DNA from: Thermoanaerobaculales bacterium
Lineage (GTDB): Bacteria; Acidobacteriota; Thermoanaerobaculia; Thermoanaerobaculales; Sulfomarinibacteraceae
DNA: 64,000 nt
NCBI GenBank assembly: GCA_035358815.1
Contig: DAOPQC010000001.1
Location: 798,616-862,615 of the forward strand
Direction: 5' to 3'
Below the pieces are notes generated by a model that made no database searches, was not told the origin of the DNA, and was given only the letters and a program-made list of their open reading frames with translations. The position numbers and the translations under genes are program-made. Positions within the stretch are counted from its first letter, which is position 1. Every line of letters begins with the position of its first letter. Below are positions 22,522 through 30,143 of the stretch, one piece after another.

Positions 22522-25266
22522 CTACTCCGTGTAGCCGAGGGCCCGGAGTCGGGCCCTGAGCTCGTCCCCCACGGCTGCCTCCGCGCTCGGCTCCAGGAAC
22601 TTCGTGCCCGCCCACCGCAGCGAGATGCTTGGGAGCCGTTGATCGATGCCGCCCTCGGAGCGGAGCCACTCGGTGCCGGTCCATTCGAGGGTCAGCCGTG
22701 CCTGCACATCGCGCGTGAGATCCACGACCGCCCGCCGTCGTTCGTCCGAGGGATCGTCACCGCCGGCTGTGATCTCCAGCGGCAGGCTGGTCGTGTGGGC
22801 GTTCTCGAGAATCAGCGTGAAGGCCGCCCCGGAAGGTACCGTTATCTCGGCCTTGCCGCCACCCCGCCAGTGAACGCGGTCGCGGACGAGGTCCACGGCC
22901 TTCAGGTTGTTCTGTTCGACCACGTTGCGGATCGTCAGCGCGAATTCGTCGCTGCTCGGGTTGTCGAGCTCCAGGCGGACGCCGGGCGTCGCCTCGCTGT
23001 ACGCATGGGCCAGCTCCCGGCGCAGAGTCGAGAGCTCCGGGGCATCGGAGAGGTTCTGCGATTCCGTTGGATCGAGGTCAATTCGGTAGTACTCGGTGTC
23101 TCCCGCGACCGGCGCCCACGCGGCGTTGTTGAGGATCAGCTTGGCACGATTGCCGATGCGCAGCGACATTCCGTAGTTGCTCGATGGGACGTAGCTCGCT
23201 GCGGGGCGACGGCGGTCCTCCTGGCCGCGGCGCATCAGGGCGGCCAGGGAATCGCCCTCGACCTCGGGCTCCGACTGGATCCCGAGCAGGTCCAGCACCG
23301 TCGGCACAATATCGATCGACCGCACCTGAGCGTCGATGATGGGGTGCCCTCGGGAGCCCCCCGGCAGGCCGACGATGAGAGGAATCATCAGGTTCTCGTC
23401 GTGGAGGTAGACATGGCCGTAGACACCGTGCTCGCCGAGCAGCTCCCCGTGATCCGAGGTGAAGATCACGAGAGTGCGGTCACTCAGACCGAGGGCATCC
23501 AGCTCGTCGAACAGCACGGGGAGCTGGCTGTCGAGGTAGGCAATCCGGCTGTCGTAGATATCGGCGGGTAGCGCGGACAGGGACTGCGGGAGGGGGATCT
23601 CTCCATCGGCCGTCCGTAGGACGCGGTACTTGGCCCGCTTGTAGCCGTTCTCGGCTGTCGATGCCGCCGTCCGCCAGAACATTCTGCCGGTGAAGTCGAG
23701 ATCGCTGAACTGCGTGAAGAAAGGCTCGCGGCGCCGTGCTCGATAGTGGATGTCGTAGGTGTGCAGAAACAAGAAGAACGGCTCGTGGGCATGCTCCCTC
23801 AGCAACGCCGTCGCCGACTCCAGGATGACGCTGAGCTCGTGATCGGCGCCGTTGATCGGAGCTCCGGTGTCGGGGTCAGTCCCGGACCAGTACCGGAAGC
23901 GGTCGAAACCCTGGCCGAGGTGATACGCCGGGTGGACCCAGCCTCCACCGGTCACCGCAAGAGTCGCGTATCCAGCCTCTCGCAGATACTCGGACAGCAG
24001 CTTGAGAGATCCCGGCGCCGGGCTCGAGTAGTTGACGCCGTGCCGGAGCGCACCGACGCCGCTCAGCATCGAGGTGTGCGATGGCAGCGTCCAAGGGGCT
24101 GCGGCGACGACGTTTCGGAACACCGTCCCGCGCCGGCTCGCCCAGGCTGCGAGGTTCGGCGTCGTCGGCCGATCGTGGCCGTACAGCGACATCCGATCGG
24201 CGCGCAGGGTGTCGATGGAGATAAGCACGACGTTGGTCCGGGGCCGCCGGGTCGCCGTCGCGATGATCTCCGGGTTCGCCCAAGCCGGGAGCCCGAGGAG
24301 CTCTTGGCCGGCAGATTCGGTGCTTGTCTCGAGGGTCAGCTCGACGTCTTCCCCTGCCCACGGTGCGAGGTCAACCTGGACCGGGGTCCAGGCTGTCGTC
24401 GGCGTCTCGTCGGGATGGAGGGTGCGGCTGAAAACTTGCTCGCGCCGACCGTGGTGGGTGACCGCCACGCTGTAACGCACCGGCATCCGGCTGCGCTCCA
24501 GGTGGGCGAAGGAGAGCCGCAGCTCGCCGCCCCGGGGTGGCACCGTGCAGCGTGAGCGCAAGGCAGTGCCGGGGACGGTCACGAATCCGTTTCGGACGTC
24601 ACTGCCGACGTCGATCTTCCAGGGCCGGTCGAGGATCTCGGGGAGGCCTTTGCTGTCAACGCGCGACGAGTAACCGGCGATTTCCCGGATTCTGGTCGCG
24701 GCTGCGGCAGCGGCGCGAACGCCGAGCCGTGCGACGTCGCCCCGCCACTCCGGGTGGCTTGCCACCGAGAAGCGATGCTCGGAGGAGCTTCGATTCCGCG
24801 GGATGCGGTCGGCCACTTGGAGCGTCCGCTGGTCGGTGAAGCCCTGATTCGGCGGGGCCCAGCAAAGTCGGAGCTTGAGATAGCTGGCGCCGGGGTGCTC
24901 AACCTGGACGACGATCTCGCGGACGTCCGAGGCGTTCAAGCTCACGGGTTCCTCGATTGCGGACACGCCGTTCTGCGCCATTTCCGTACCGTTTCGCCGG
25001 GTCTCGGATGGCGGAGCGGGGGCCGCGAGACGCAAACGGAACGACTCCGTCTTGACCTGGTGCGCCGAGAGGTCAAAGACCTCGGGCCGATCGGTCTCGA
25101 TCCACCGCCAGACGAGCTCGCGGTCGGCGACCGGGCTTTGAGCGCAGGCGCAGAAGCCGCCGAGAATCAGCAACAGGCGCCACACGGCACTGGCGTCAGG
25201 GCGCCCGGATCGCCGTCGGGCCGCAGCCGGCTGGGCAATGAGCGGCGGCTTGGCAGCGGTCGTCAT
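22522..25266 (-). CDS. Large sulfatase-fold lipoprotein with N- and C-terminal beta domains
   Basis: A 914-residue protein. A likely lipobox ends at Cys41 (LLILGGFCAC). Residues about 45-340 look like beta-sandwich sequence without a known motif. The sulfatase-fold core starts at NVVLISIDTLRADRMSLYGH. The nucleophile region is PWTLPSHTSMLSG with Thr393 in place of Cys/Ser. FTSDHGELLGEHGVYGH is the metal motif. A further beta-rich region ends in LRALGYTE. The start overlaps the upstream stop by 4 bp (ATGA), so it is the third gene of a three-sulfatase operon. GC is lower than in neighbouring regions. The substrate is unknown. Confidence 0.82.
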   Translation of the reverse strand: MTTAAKPPLIAQPAAARRRSGRPDASAVWRLLLILGGFCACAQSPVADRELVWRWIETDRPEVFDLSAHQVKTESFRLRLAAPAPPSETRRNGTEMAQNGVSAIEEPVSLNASDVREIVVQVEHPGASYLKLRLCWAPPNQGFTDQRTLQVADRIPRNRSSSEHRFSVASHPEWRGDVARLGVRAAAAAATRIREIAGYSSRVDSKGLPEILDRPWKIDVGSDVRNGFVTVPGTALRSRCTVPPRGGELRLSFAHLERSRMPVRYSVAVTHHGRREQVFSRTLHPDETPTTAWTPVQVDLAPWAGEDVELTLETSTESAGQELLGLPAWANPEIIATATRRPRTNVVLISIDTLRADRMSLYGHDRPTTPNLAAWASRRGTVFRNVVAAAPWTLPSHTSMLSGVGALRHGVNYSSPAPGSLKLLSEYLREAGYATLAVTGGGWVHPAYHLGQGFDRFRYWSGTDPDTGAPINGADHELSVILESATALLREHAHEPFFLFLHTYDIHYRARRREPFFTQFSDLDFTGRMFWRTAASTAENGYKRAKYRVLRTADGEIPLPQSLSALPADIYDSRIAYLDSQLPVLFDELDALGLSDRTLVIFTSDHGELLGEHGVYGHVYLHDENLMIPLIVGLPGGSRGHPIIDAQVRSIDIVPTVLDLLGIQSEPEVEGDSLAALMRRGQEDRRRPAASYVPSSNYGMSLRIGNRAKLILNNAAWAPVAGDTEYYRIDLDPTESQNLSDAPELSTLRRELAHAYSEATPGVRLELDNPSSDEFALTIRNVVEQNNLKAVDLVRDRVHWRGGGKAEITVPSGAAFTLILENAHTTSLPLEITAGGDDPSDERRRAVVDLTRDVQARLTLEWTGTEWLRSEGGIDQRLPSISLRWAGTKFLEPSAEAAVGDELRARLRALGYTE

Positions 25267-26678
25267 TGCACGTACCCCAGCGCCCGCAGCTGCTCGAGCG
25301 TCTCCTCGTCGAGCTGTTGCCCGGTCTCGGCCGTCTCGACCGGGGACGAGGCGACCATCGCCTCCCACGCCTCGAGTAGCTGCCGCCGCGGCTCGATGCC
25401 GGCCGGCTGCGCCCCTGCCAGATCGGACTGCTCGAGCGGGTCGGCACGGTAGTCGTAGAGCTCCACCGCCCCGGTCTTCTGGGTGAAGATCATCCTCTGC
25501 CCGCCGAGCGTGACGGCGCGCTGGCGGCCGAAGAAGGGCGACTCCGAGAAGGCGACGTGCGGGCCCTCGGCCGGCCGGCCGAGCAGGAGCGGCAGCAGGC
25601 TCGAGCCCTGGACGCCGGTGGGGATCGGCGCGCCGGCGAGCTCGAGCAGAGTCGGCATCAGGTCCACCGACTCCACGACCTCGTCCACCGCCCGTGCCAG
25701 CCGGCCGCCGGGCAGCCGGATCATCAGCGGGATCCGGGTGACCGTGGCGTACAGCTTCTCGTGCATGACCGAGCCGTGCTCCTGGAACTCCTCGCCGTGG
25801 TCCGACAGGAAGACCACGGTGGCGCGGCGGTCGAGGCCGAGCTCCTCGATCAGCTTCCAGAAGCGGCCGAACCAATCGTCGACGAAGCGGATCTCGCCGT
25901 CGTAGAGCGCCATGGCGTAGGCGAGATCGTTGGGCGGCAGGGTGAGGGGCTCCTTGGTGAACTTGGACAGCCGGACGTCGTTCATCTGCTTGGTGGTCGG
26001 CTCGAAGCCGGGCGTTGGGGCGGCGACGCCGTCCATGAACGCCCGGTCGAATGGCGGGGGCGGCGCGTAGGGCGTGTGGGGGTCGTAGGTGTGGATCAGG
26101 AGCAGGAAGCTCTCGCCGGCGTGGTCGCGCAGCCACGGCTCCACCTTCGGCCCGATCGCCGCCAGCCCCTGGCCGCGGCTGTCGTCGTAGAGCGCGAAGC
26201 CCTGGCCGATCCCGAACACCTCGCGCATGTAGCCGCCGTCGTGGAAGCCGGCCGTCCGGTAGCCGCGGGCCGCGAGCACCTCGGCCAGGGTCACCACCTG
26301 TTCGGGGACGCGGTCCTCGTCGAACACCATGCCGTGGGTCGACGGGTAGAGGCCGGTCAGGATCGAGGTCTGCGACGGCGGCGTGTTGGGGGCCTGGCTG
26401 AAGGCCCACTCGAAGCGCACCGTCTCTGCTGCGAACGCGTCGATGTTCGGGCTGGTCGGGCGCTGGTAGCCGTAGCAGCCGAGGTGGTCGGCGCGCAGCG
26501 TGTCGATGTCGACAATGATGATCGGGTGCGGCCGCCGCGGCAGCGGATCGGAGATGGAGCAGGCGGCAACGGCCAGGCTGGCTGCCGCAAGCAGAGCCAG
26601 CCGAGGGAGTCGTCGGCAGCCTCTGCAGCGGGCGGGTCCGGGGGCAGGCGATGACGCTCGAAGGCAGTCCACTGTCAC
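25263..26678 (-). CDS. Sulfatase-fold lipoprotein, Thr nucleophile type
   Basis: A 471-residue protein starting at GTG 26678. The lipobox VAAC puts the lipidated Cys at residue 40. The core has IIVDIDTLRADHLGCYGYQR, NTPPSQTSILTG with Thr99 at the usual Cys/Ser position, and FLSDHGEEFQEHGSVMHE. It ends LRALGYVQ. It is a close relative of the protein encoded at 17818-19227. It overlaps both neighbours by 4 bp, so the three are translated as a coupled unit. Its substrate may be a phosphorylated or sulfated surface glycan. Confidence 0.83.
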   Translation of the reverse strand: MTVDCLRASSPAPGPARCRGCRRLPRLALLAAASLAVAACSISDPLPRRPHPIIIVDIDTLRADHLGCYGYQRPTSPNIDAFAAETVRFEWAFSQAPNTPPSQTSILTGLYPSTHGMVFDEDRVPEQVVTLAEVLAARGYRTAGFHDGGYMREVFGIGQGFALYDDSRGQGLAAIGPKVEPWLRDHAGESFLLLIHTYDPHTPYAPPPPFDRAFMDGVAAPTPGFEPTTKQMNDVRLSKFTKEPLTLPPNDLAYAMALYDGEIRFVDDWFGRFWKLIEELGLDRRATVVFLSDHGEEFQEHGSVMHEKLYATVTRIPLMIRLPGGRLARAVDEVVESVDLMPTLLELAGAPIPTGVQGSSLLPLLLGRPAEGPHVAFSESPFFGRQRAVTLGGQRMIFTQKTGAVELYDYRADPLEQSDLAGAQPAGIEPRRQLLEAWEAMVASSPVETAETGQQLDEETLEQLRALGYVQ

Positions 26679-28162
26679 TCCACGTAGCCGATCGCGCGGA
26701 GCTTCTCGGCGTCGTCGTCGCTCAGGATGTCGCCTCGCACCGGCTCGGCGGCGATGGTCGACTTGAGCTTGCGATTGGCTCTCACGATCCTGAGCAGTGC
26801 GGTACGCATCGCCTCGACCCGCTCGATCTGCTGGGCGGCGACGTCTCTCTGTTCGGTCGGGTCGTCGAGGCGGTCATACAGCTCGGAGCTTCCAGTGTCG
26901 CGGTGGTGGATCAGTGTCCACTGCCCCAGGCGGAGCGTGAAGCACTGTCGATCGAGCTTGTCCCGGCCAAAAGCCGCCCTTGCTTCGGGAGCGACCTCGC
27001 CGCGGACGAGCGGCAACAGGCTCTTCCCCTGGAGGTGGGATGGCGGCGGCTCGCCGGCGGCCTCGAGCAGGGTTGGAAGGTAGTCGACGGTCTCGACGGT
27101 GGTCTCGACTCGCGCTCCCCCGCGCCGCGCTCGCGGCAGCTTGACCAGCAGCGGCACGGCGAGGTCCTCGACGTAGGGCTGGACGTGAAGAAACCTGCCG
27201 TGCTCGCGGAACTCCTCCCCGTGGTCCGACGTGATGAGCACCAGCGAGTCGTCCCAACGCGAGCGGCTGCGCAGCCCGTCCACCAGGGCTCCGATCTCGC
27301 GGTCGACGTAGGCCACCCCTCTCCCGTAGAGAGCGGCTATGCGACTGACGGTCTCCCGGTCGACCGGTCGAAGCTCGCGGTCGGCGGCGGCCAGGAACTC
27401 GCTCGCGCAGTGATCGGCCTCGTCGCAGAAATCGGTGCTTCCTGCGGACACCCCCAGACCCTCGAGGAACCGCGGCGGCGCGTAGTAGGGAAGGGCGTTT
27501 TCACCGGCCTTGAAGTGGTCACAGTGTGGGTCGATGTAGTGCAGGAACAGGAACAGGGGCCGGACGTCGCTGTCCAGCGCATCGAGGAGCTCGAAGGCGC
27601 GCCGGTTGACCCGGTCCGCGTACACCAGGCCATATTCGAGGACCTCATAGTGGTCGAAACCGCGCGCGAAACCGAACTCTCCCTGCATCCACAGGTTGCT
27701 GGCCACGCCGATGGTGTGGTAGCCGGCCGCTTTGAGCTGCTCCGGCAGGGTCGGAAGCGTGTCGGCGAGTCGCGCCGTGCTGCGGTCCACCCCGTGCACA
27801 TCAGGATACAGGCCCGTGAACATCGAGATGTGGGATGGGAGGGTGAACGGCACGGGCGCCCAGGCGTCGTCAAAGACCACCGCCTCCGGCGCGAGGGCGT
27901 CGATCTCCGGGGTCAGGCTCGCCCGCCCGCCGCAATAGAGGCCGACGTGGTCGCGCCGCAGGTTGTCGAGGGAGACCAGCACGATGTCGGGAGGGGCCGG
28001 CGGGGCGGCGCATGACGCAAACGCCGCGACGGCTGCCGCGAGCACGACGGACCGCCGTGCCGAGCGAGCGACGGCGCTGTCGCCGGCGAGCCTCCTCGCG
28101 GCCTGCTCCGGCCGCCGGCCTGCTTGACCCAAAGCTGTGGCCACCGACCCTCCGGCGGGCAT
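26675..28162 (-). CDS. Sulfatase-fold lipoprotein, Thr nucleophile type
   Basis: A 495-residue protein. A long basic N-terminus precedes a hydrophobic segment and a lipobox ending at Cys51 (AAFASC). The core has VLVSLDNLRRDHVGLYCGG, the nucleophile region PFTLPSHISMFTG with Thr107, and ITSDHGEEFREHGRFLH. It ends LRAIGYVE. ATG 28162 is chosen; an in-frame TTG lies at 28189. It is the first gene of the three-gene operon read leftward and overlaps the next by 4 bp. Confidence 0.82.
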   Translation of the reverse strand: MPAGGSVATALGQAGRRPEQAARRLAGDSAVARSARRSVVLAAAVAAFASCAAPPAPPDIVLVSLDNLRRDHVGLYCGGRASLTPEIDALAPEAVVFDDAWAPVPFTLPSHISMFTGLYPDVHGVDRSTARLADTLPTLPEQLKAAGYHTIGVASNLWMQGEFGFARGFDHYEVLEYGLVYADRVNRRAFELLDALDSDVRPLFLFLHYIDPHCDHFKAGENALPYYAPPRFLEGLGVSAGSTDFCDEADHCASEFLAAADRELRPVDRETVSRIAALYGRGVAYVDREIGALVDGLRSRSRWDDSLVLITSDHGEEFREHGRFLHVQPYVEDLAVPLLVKLPRARRGGARVETTVETVDYLPTLLEAAGEPPPSHLQGKSLLPLVRGEVAPEARAAFGRDKLDRQCFTLRLGQWTLIHHRDTGSSELYDRLDDPTEQRDVAAQQIERVEAMRTALLRIVRANRKLKSTIAAEPVRGDILSDDDAEKLRAIGYVE

Positions 28163-28326
28163 TGTCCGCCACCCGTCTGACCCGGTCAAACTGAGAAGCC
28201 GTTCGCTTTTCTGCCGGCCCCCGGGGCGGTTGGCGCTCGGACAGGTTCTCCTGCCGGGCGCCGAAAGGCCCGGCGCACTGCCGGCGGCACCGCGCCCGGA
28301 GAAATCCGGAAACCTGGCGTTACCGA

Positions 28327-28355
28327 TTGCGGTTTCGAACGTCCTGATTTACGAT
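28327..28355 (+). promoter_or_regulatory. Promoter: TTGCGG, 17-nt spacer, TACGAT
   Basis: TTGCGG (28327-28332) and TACGAT (28350-28355) are separated by exactly 17 nt and lie about 95 bp before the ATG at 28450. The roughly 90-nt leader ends with a strong ribosome-binding site (GAGGAGGT). Confidence 0.55.
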
Positions 28356-28449
28356 GAGAGCCCGGGAGGCTCGGGGATTCCTTCAGGAACGGTGGTCGGA
28401 ACCGCCGGCGTCCCGATCGGATGCAACAAAGTAACCGAGGAGGTATGGA

Positions 28450-29106
28450 ATGAGAAAGCTCCTAGCAGTCATCGTGGTCGGGCTGGGCGTCCTCACCCTC
28501 GCCGGGGTCGCCATGGCCGAAAACACCCTCGAGGTCCTGCCCGAGGCGGCGATGAACGGAACCAACTACGGGCTCAAGGTGAACATCGACCAGGGATCGC
28601 TGGATGAGGCCTACGTCCAGAGCGATCATCCCCAGACCGAGAGCCACTTCCGGGTCGGCTTCTGGCTGGATGCCACGGGTCTCAGCCTCCCGGTCACGCC
28701 CCCGGTTAACAAGAAGTTCGTGTTCATGAAGCTGTACAGCGACAGCCAGACCAAGCAGCACACCTTCGTCTACATCATGCGCAACAACGAAGACACCGCG
28801 TGGCGGATTGGCCTGAACACCAAGCGGGACAACAACACCTTCTTCTGGGTCGGTGGCACCTTCCTGAGCAACTCCAATAGCCCCAACCCCCACTACATCG
28901 AGGTCGAGTGGCAGCAGGCGGATCCGGGAATGAGCAACGGCTATGCGCGCCTGTACCGGGACGGTGTCCTCAAGCGTGAGGTCACGGACCTCGACAACGA
29001 CACCTGGAACGTGGACCGGGTCCGGGTCGGCATTCCACCCCTGCCCAGGCTCGGCCCGCTGGCCAGCGGGTACTTCTACTTCGACGAGTACGTCTCGACC
29101 CGCTGA
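28450..29106 (+). CDS. Small secreted protein, function unknown
   Basis: A 218-residue protein with a clear signal peptide (MRKLLAVIVVGLGVLTLAG, cleavage after AMA). The mature part is polar, rich in Asn, Asp and aromatic residues, and looks like a beta-sandwich (HFRVGFWLDATGLSL ... YIEVEWQQ ... ARLYRDGVLKREV ... VRVGIPP ... YFYFDEYVSTR), reminiscent of concanavalin-like or LamG folds. No catalytic residues are evident. It has its own promoter, strong ribosome-binding site and terminator, so it is probably a well-expressed single-gene unit. I do not recognise the family. Confidence 0.7.
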   Translation: MRKLLAVIVVGLGVLTLAGVAMAENTLEVLPEAAMNGTNYGLKVNIDQGSLDEAYVQSDHPQTESHFRVGFWLDATGLSLPVTPPVNKKFVFMKLYSDSQTKQHTFVYIMRNNEDTAWRIGLNTKRDNNTFFWVGGTFLSNSNSPNPHYIEVEWQQADPGMSNGYARLYRDGVLKREVTDLDNDTWNVDRVRVGIPPLPRLGPLASGYFYFDEYVSTR

Positions 29107-29128
29107 CGATCGATCGTTCGAGCTCACA

Positions 29129-29159
29129 GGCCACCGGGCTTCGGCCCGGTGGCCTTTTT
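29129..29159 (+). terminator. Rho-independent terminator
   Basis: GGCCACCGGGC pairs with GCCCGGTGGCC across a TTCG loop, followed by TTTTT. It lies 22 bp after the stop of the secreted protein gene. Confidence 0.9.
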
Positions 29160-29212
29160 CGCTTTGAGGACGCTCCCGCAGTGATCGCCCCCCGCGAGGG
29201 GCAAGCCCCGGC

Positions 29213-30067
29213 TCAGGCTGTCCCGATCGTTCGCAACCACCCCTCGTCGCGCTCGTAGCCGAGGTCGAGCAGCAGCTTGCCGTACCGCTCGTTGAAGCGC
29301 GCGGCCAGGCTGGGAGTGAAGTGGTTGCGCCAGTCCCCCGCCTCGCCGCGCCGGTAGTGGCTGCGCGAGTCTTCCTGGCCGACGTGGCGCCCCCCCGCCT
29401 TCTTGGAGAAGCGATGGCTGTGGATGACATGGAGGAGCTCGACCCGCTGCAGGCGGCGGGTGGGTGTTGGCGTGGTCCGCGGGGGCTCAACCGCAGCTTT
29501 CGCTCGCGCGGCGATCCGCTGCAGCTCCTCAGCCAGCGAAACCTCTTCCGGGTCGACGAGACCGAGGTGCAGAAAGACCTCGATGAGACCCTCGTACGAG
29601 TCGCGGACCAGGTCCTCCATCTTGAGCTCGAGCATCTGCGGCCGCTGGTAGTTCCACCGCGCCAGCGCCGAGAACACGTCCTCGATGAAGTCCAGCTCGA
29701 GGTTGAGCCCCTCCTCCTCGGAGCCGTCCTTGAGCCTCTGGCGGTGCTGCTCCAGGGCCGACCAGCCATCCGTCGGGTGCGAGTGGAGGTGGGAGAAGTA
29801 GGCCGAGACCAGCAAGTCGCGGGGATCGCGGATCACGTGGAAGCCTCGGTAGTCGTCGATGGGGTCGATGAACTCGTGCCGCGCGTTGGTGTAGGCGAGG
29901 AGGCCGACCGGCCGCTGCGCCAGGAAGGTGGCGAGGTCACGGCCGAACATGCCCGCGTTGTGCGCCTCGAAGAACTCCAGGTCGGCCAGTCTGCAGGCGT
30001 CGGACAGGATGTCCACCAGCCAACGCGTCGCGCACTTGTGGTGGCCGCAGTACATGAGCAGGGTCAT
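29213..30067 (-). CDS. PAPS-dependent sulfotransferase family protein
   Basis: A 284-residue protein. The 5'-phosphosulfate loop appears as YCGHHKCATRWLVDIL, the 3'-phosphate motif as HVIRDPRDLLVSAYFSHLHS, and the C-terminal cofactor block as RRGEAGDWRNHFTP. These three motifs together are diagnostic of cytosolic-type sulfotransferases, which move sulfate from PAPS to a hydroxyl or amine. The acceptor cannot be told. A good ribosome-binding site (GGGAGGGA) precedes ATG 30067. It lies among sulfatase-fold and phosphoethanolamine-transferase-like genes, which suggests glycan or lipid decoration. Confidence 0.85.
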   Translation of the reverse strand: MTLLMYCGHHKCATRWLVDILSDACRLADLEFFEAHNAGMFGRDLATFLAQRPVGLLAYTNARHEFIDPIDDYRGFHVIRDPRDLLVSAYFSHLHSHPTDGWSALEQHRQRLKDGSEEEGLNLELDFIEDVFSALARWNYQRPQMLELKMEDLVRDSYEGLIEVFLHLGLVDPEEVSLAEELQRIAARAKAAVEPPRTTPTPTRRLQRVELLHVIHSHRFSKKAGGRHVGQEDSRSHYRRGEAGDWRNHFTPSLAARFNERYGKLLLDLGYERDEGWLRTIGTA

Positions 30068-30143
30068 CGCGATCCCTCCCTCTGCGTCGGGGAGCCCGGC
30101 GCCCCGGCCGCGGGTCAGACGAAATGGTACACGGTATGGTGGC

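Noticed and set aside
22522..26409. Single 1295-residue sulfatase fusion
   Set aside because: The first part is a shifted frame of the neighbouring sulfatase gene; the real protein starts at ATG 25266, overlapping the upstream stop by 4 bp.
17818..28162. Classical arylsulfatases activated by formylglycine
   Set aside because: The required Cys/Ser is Thr in all four, and the following Arg is Gln or His.
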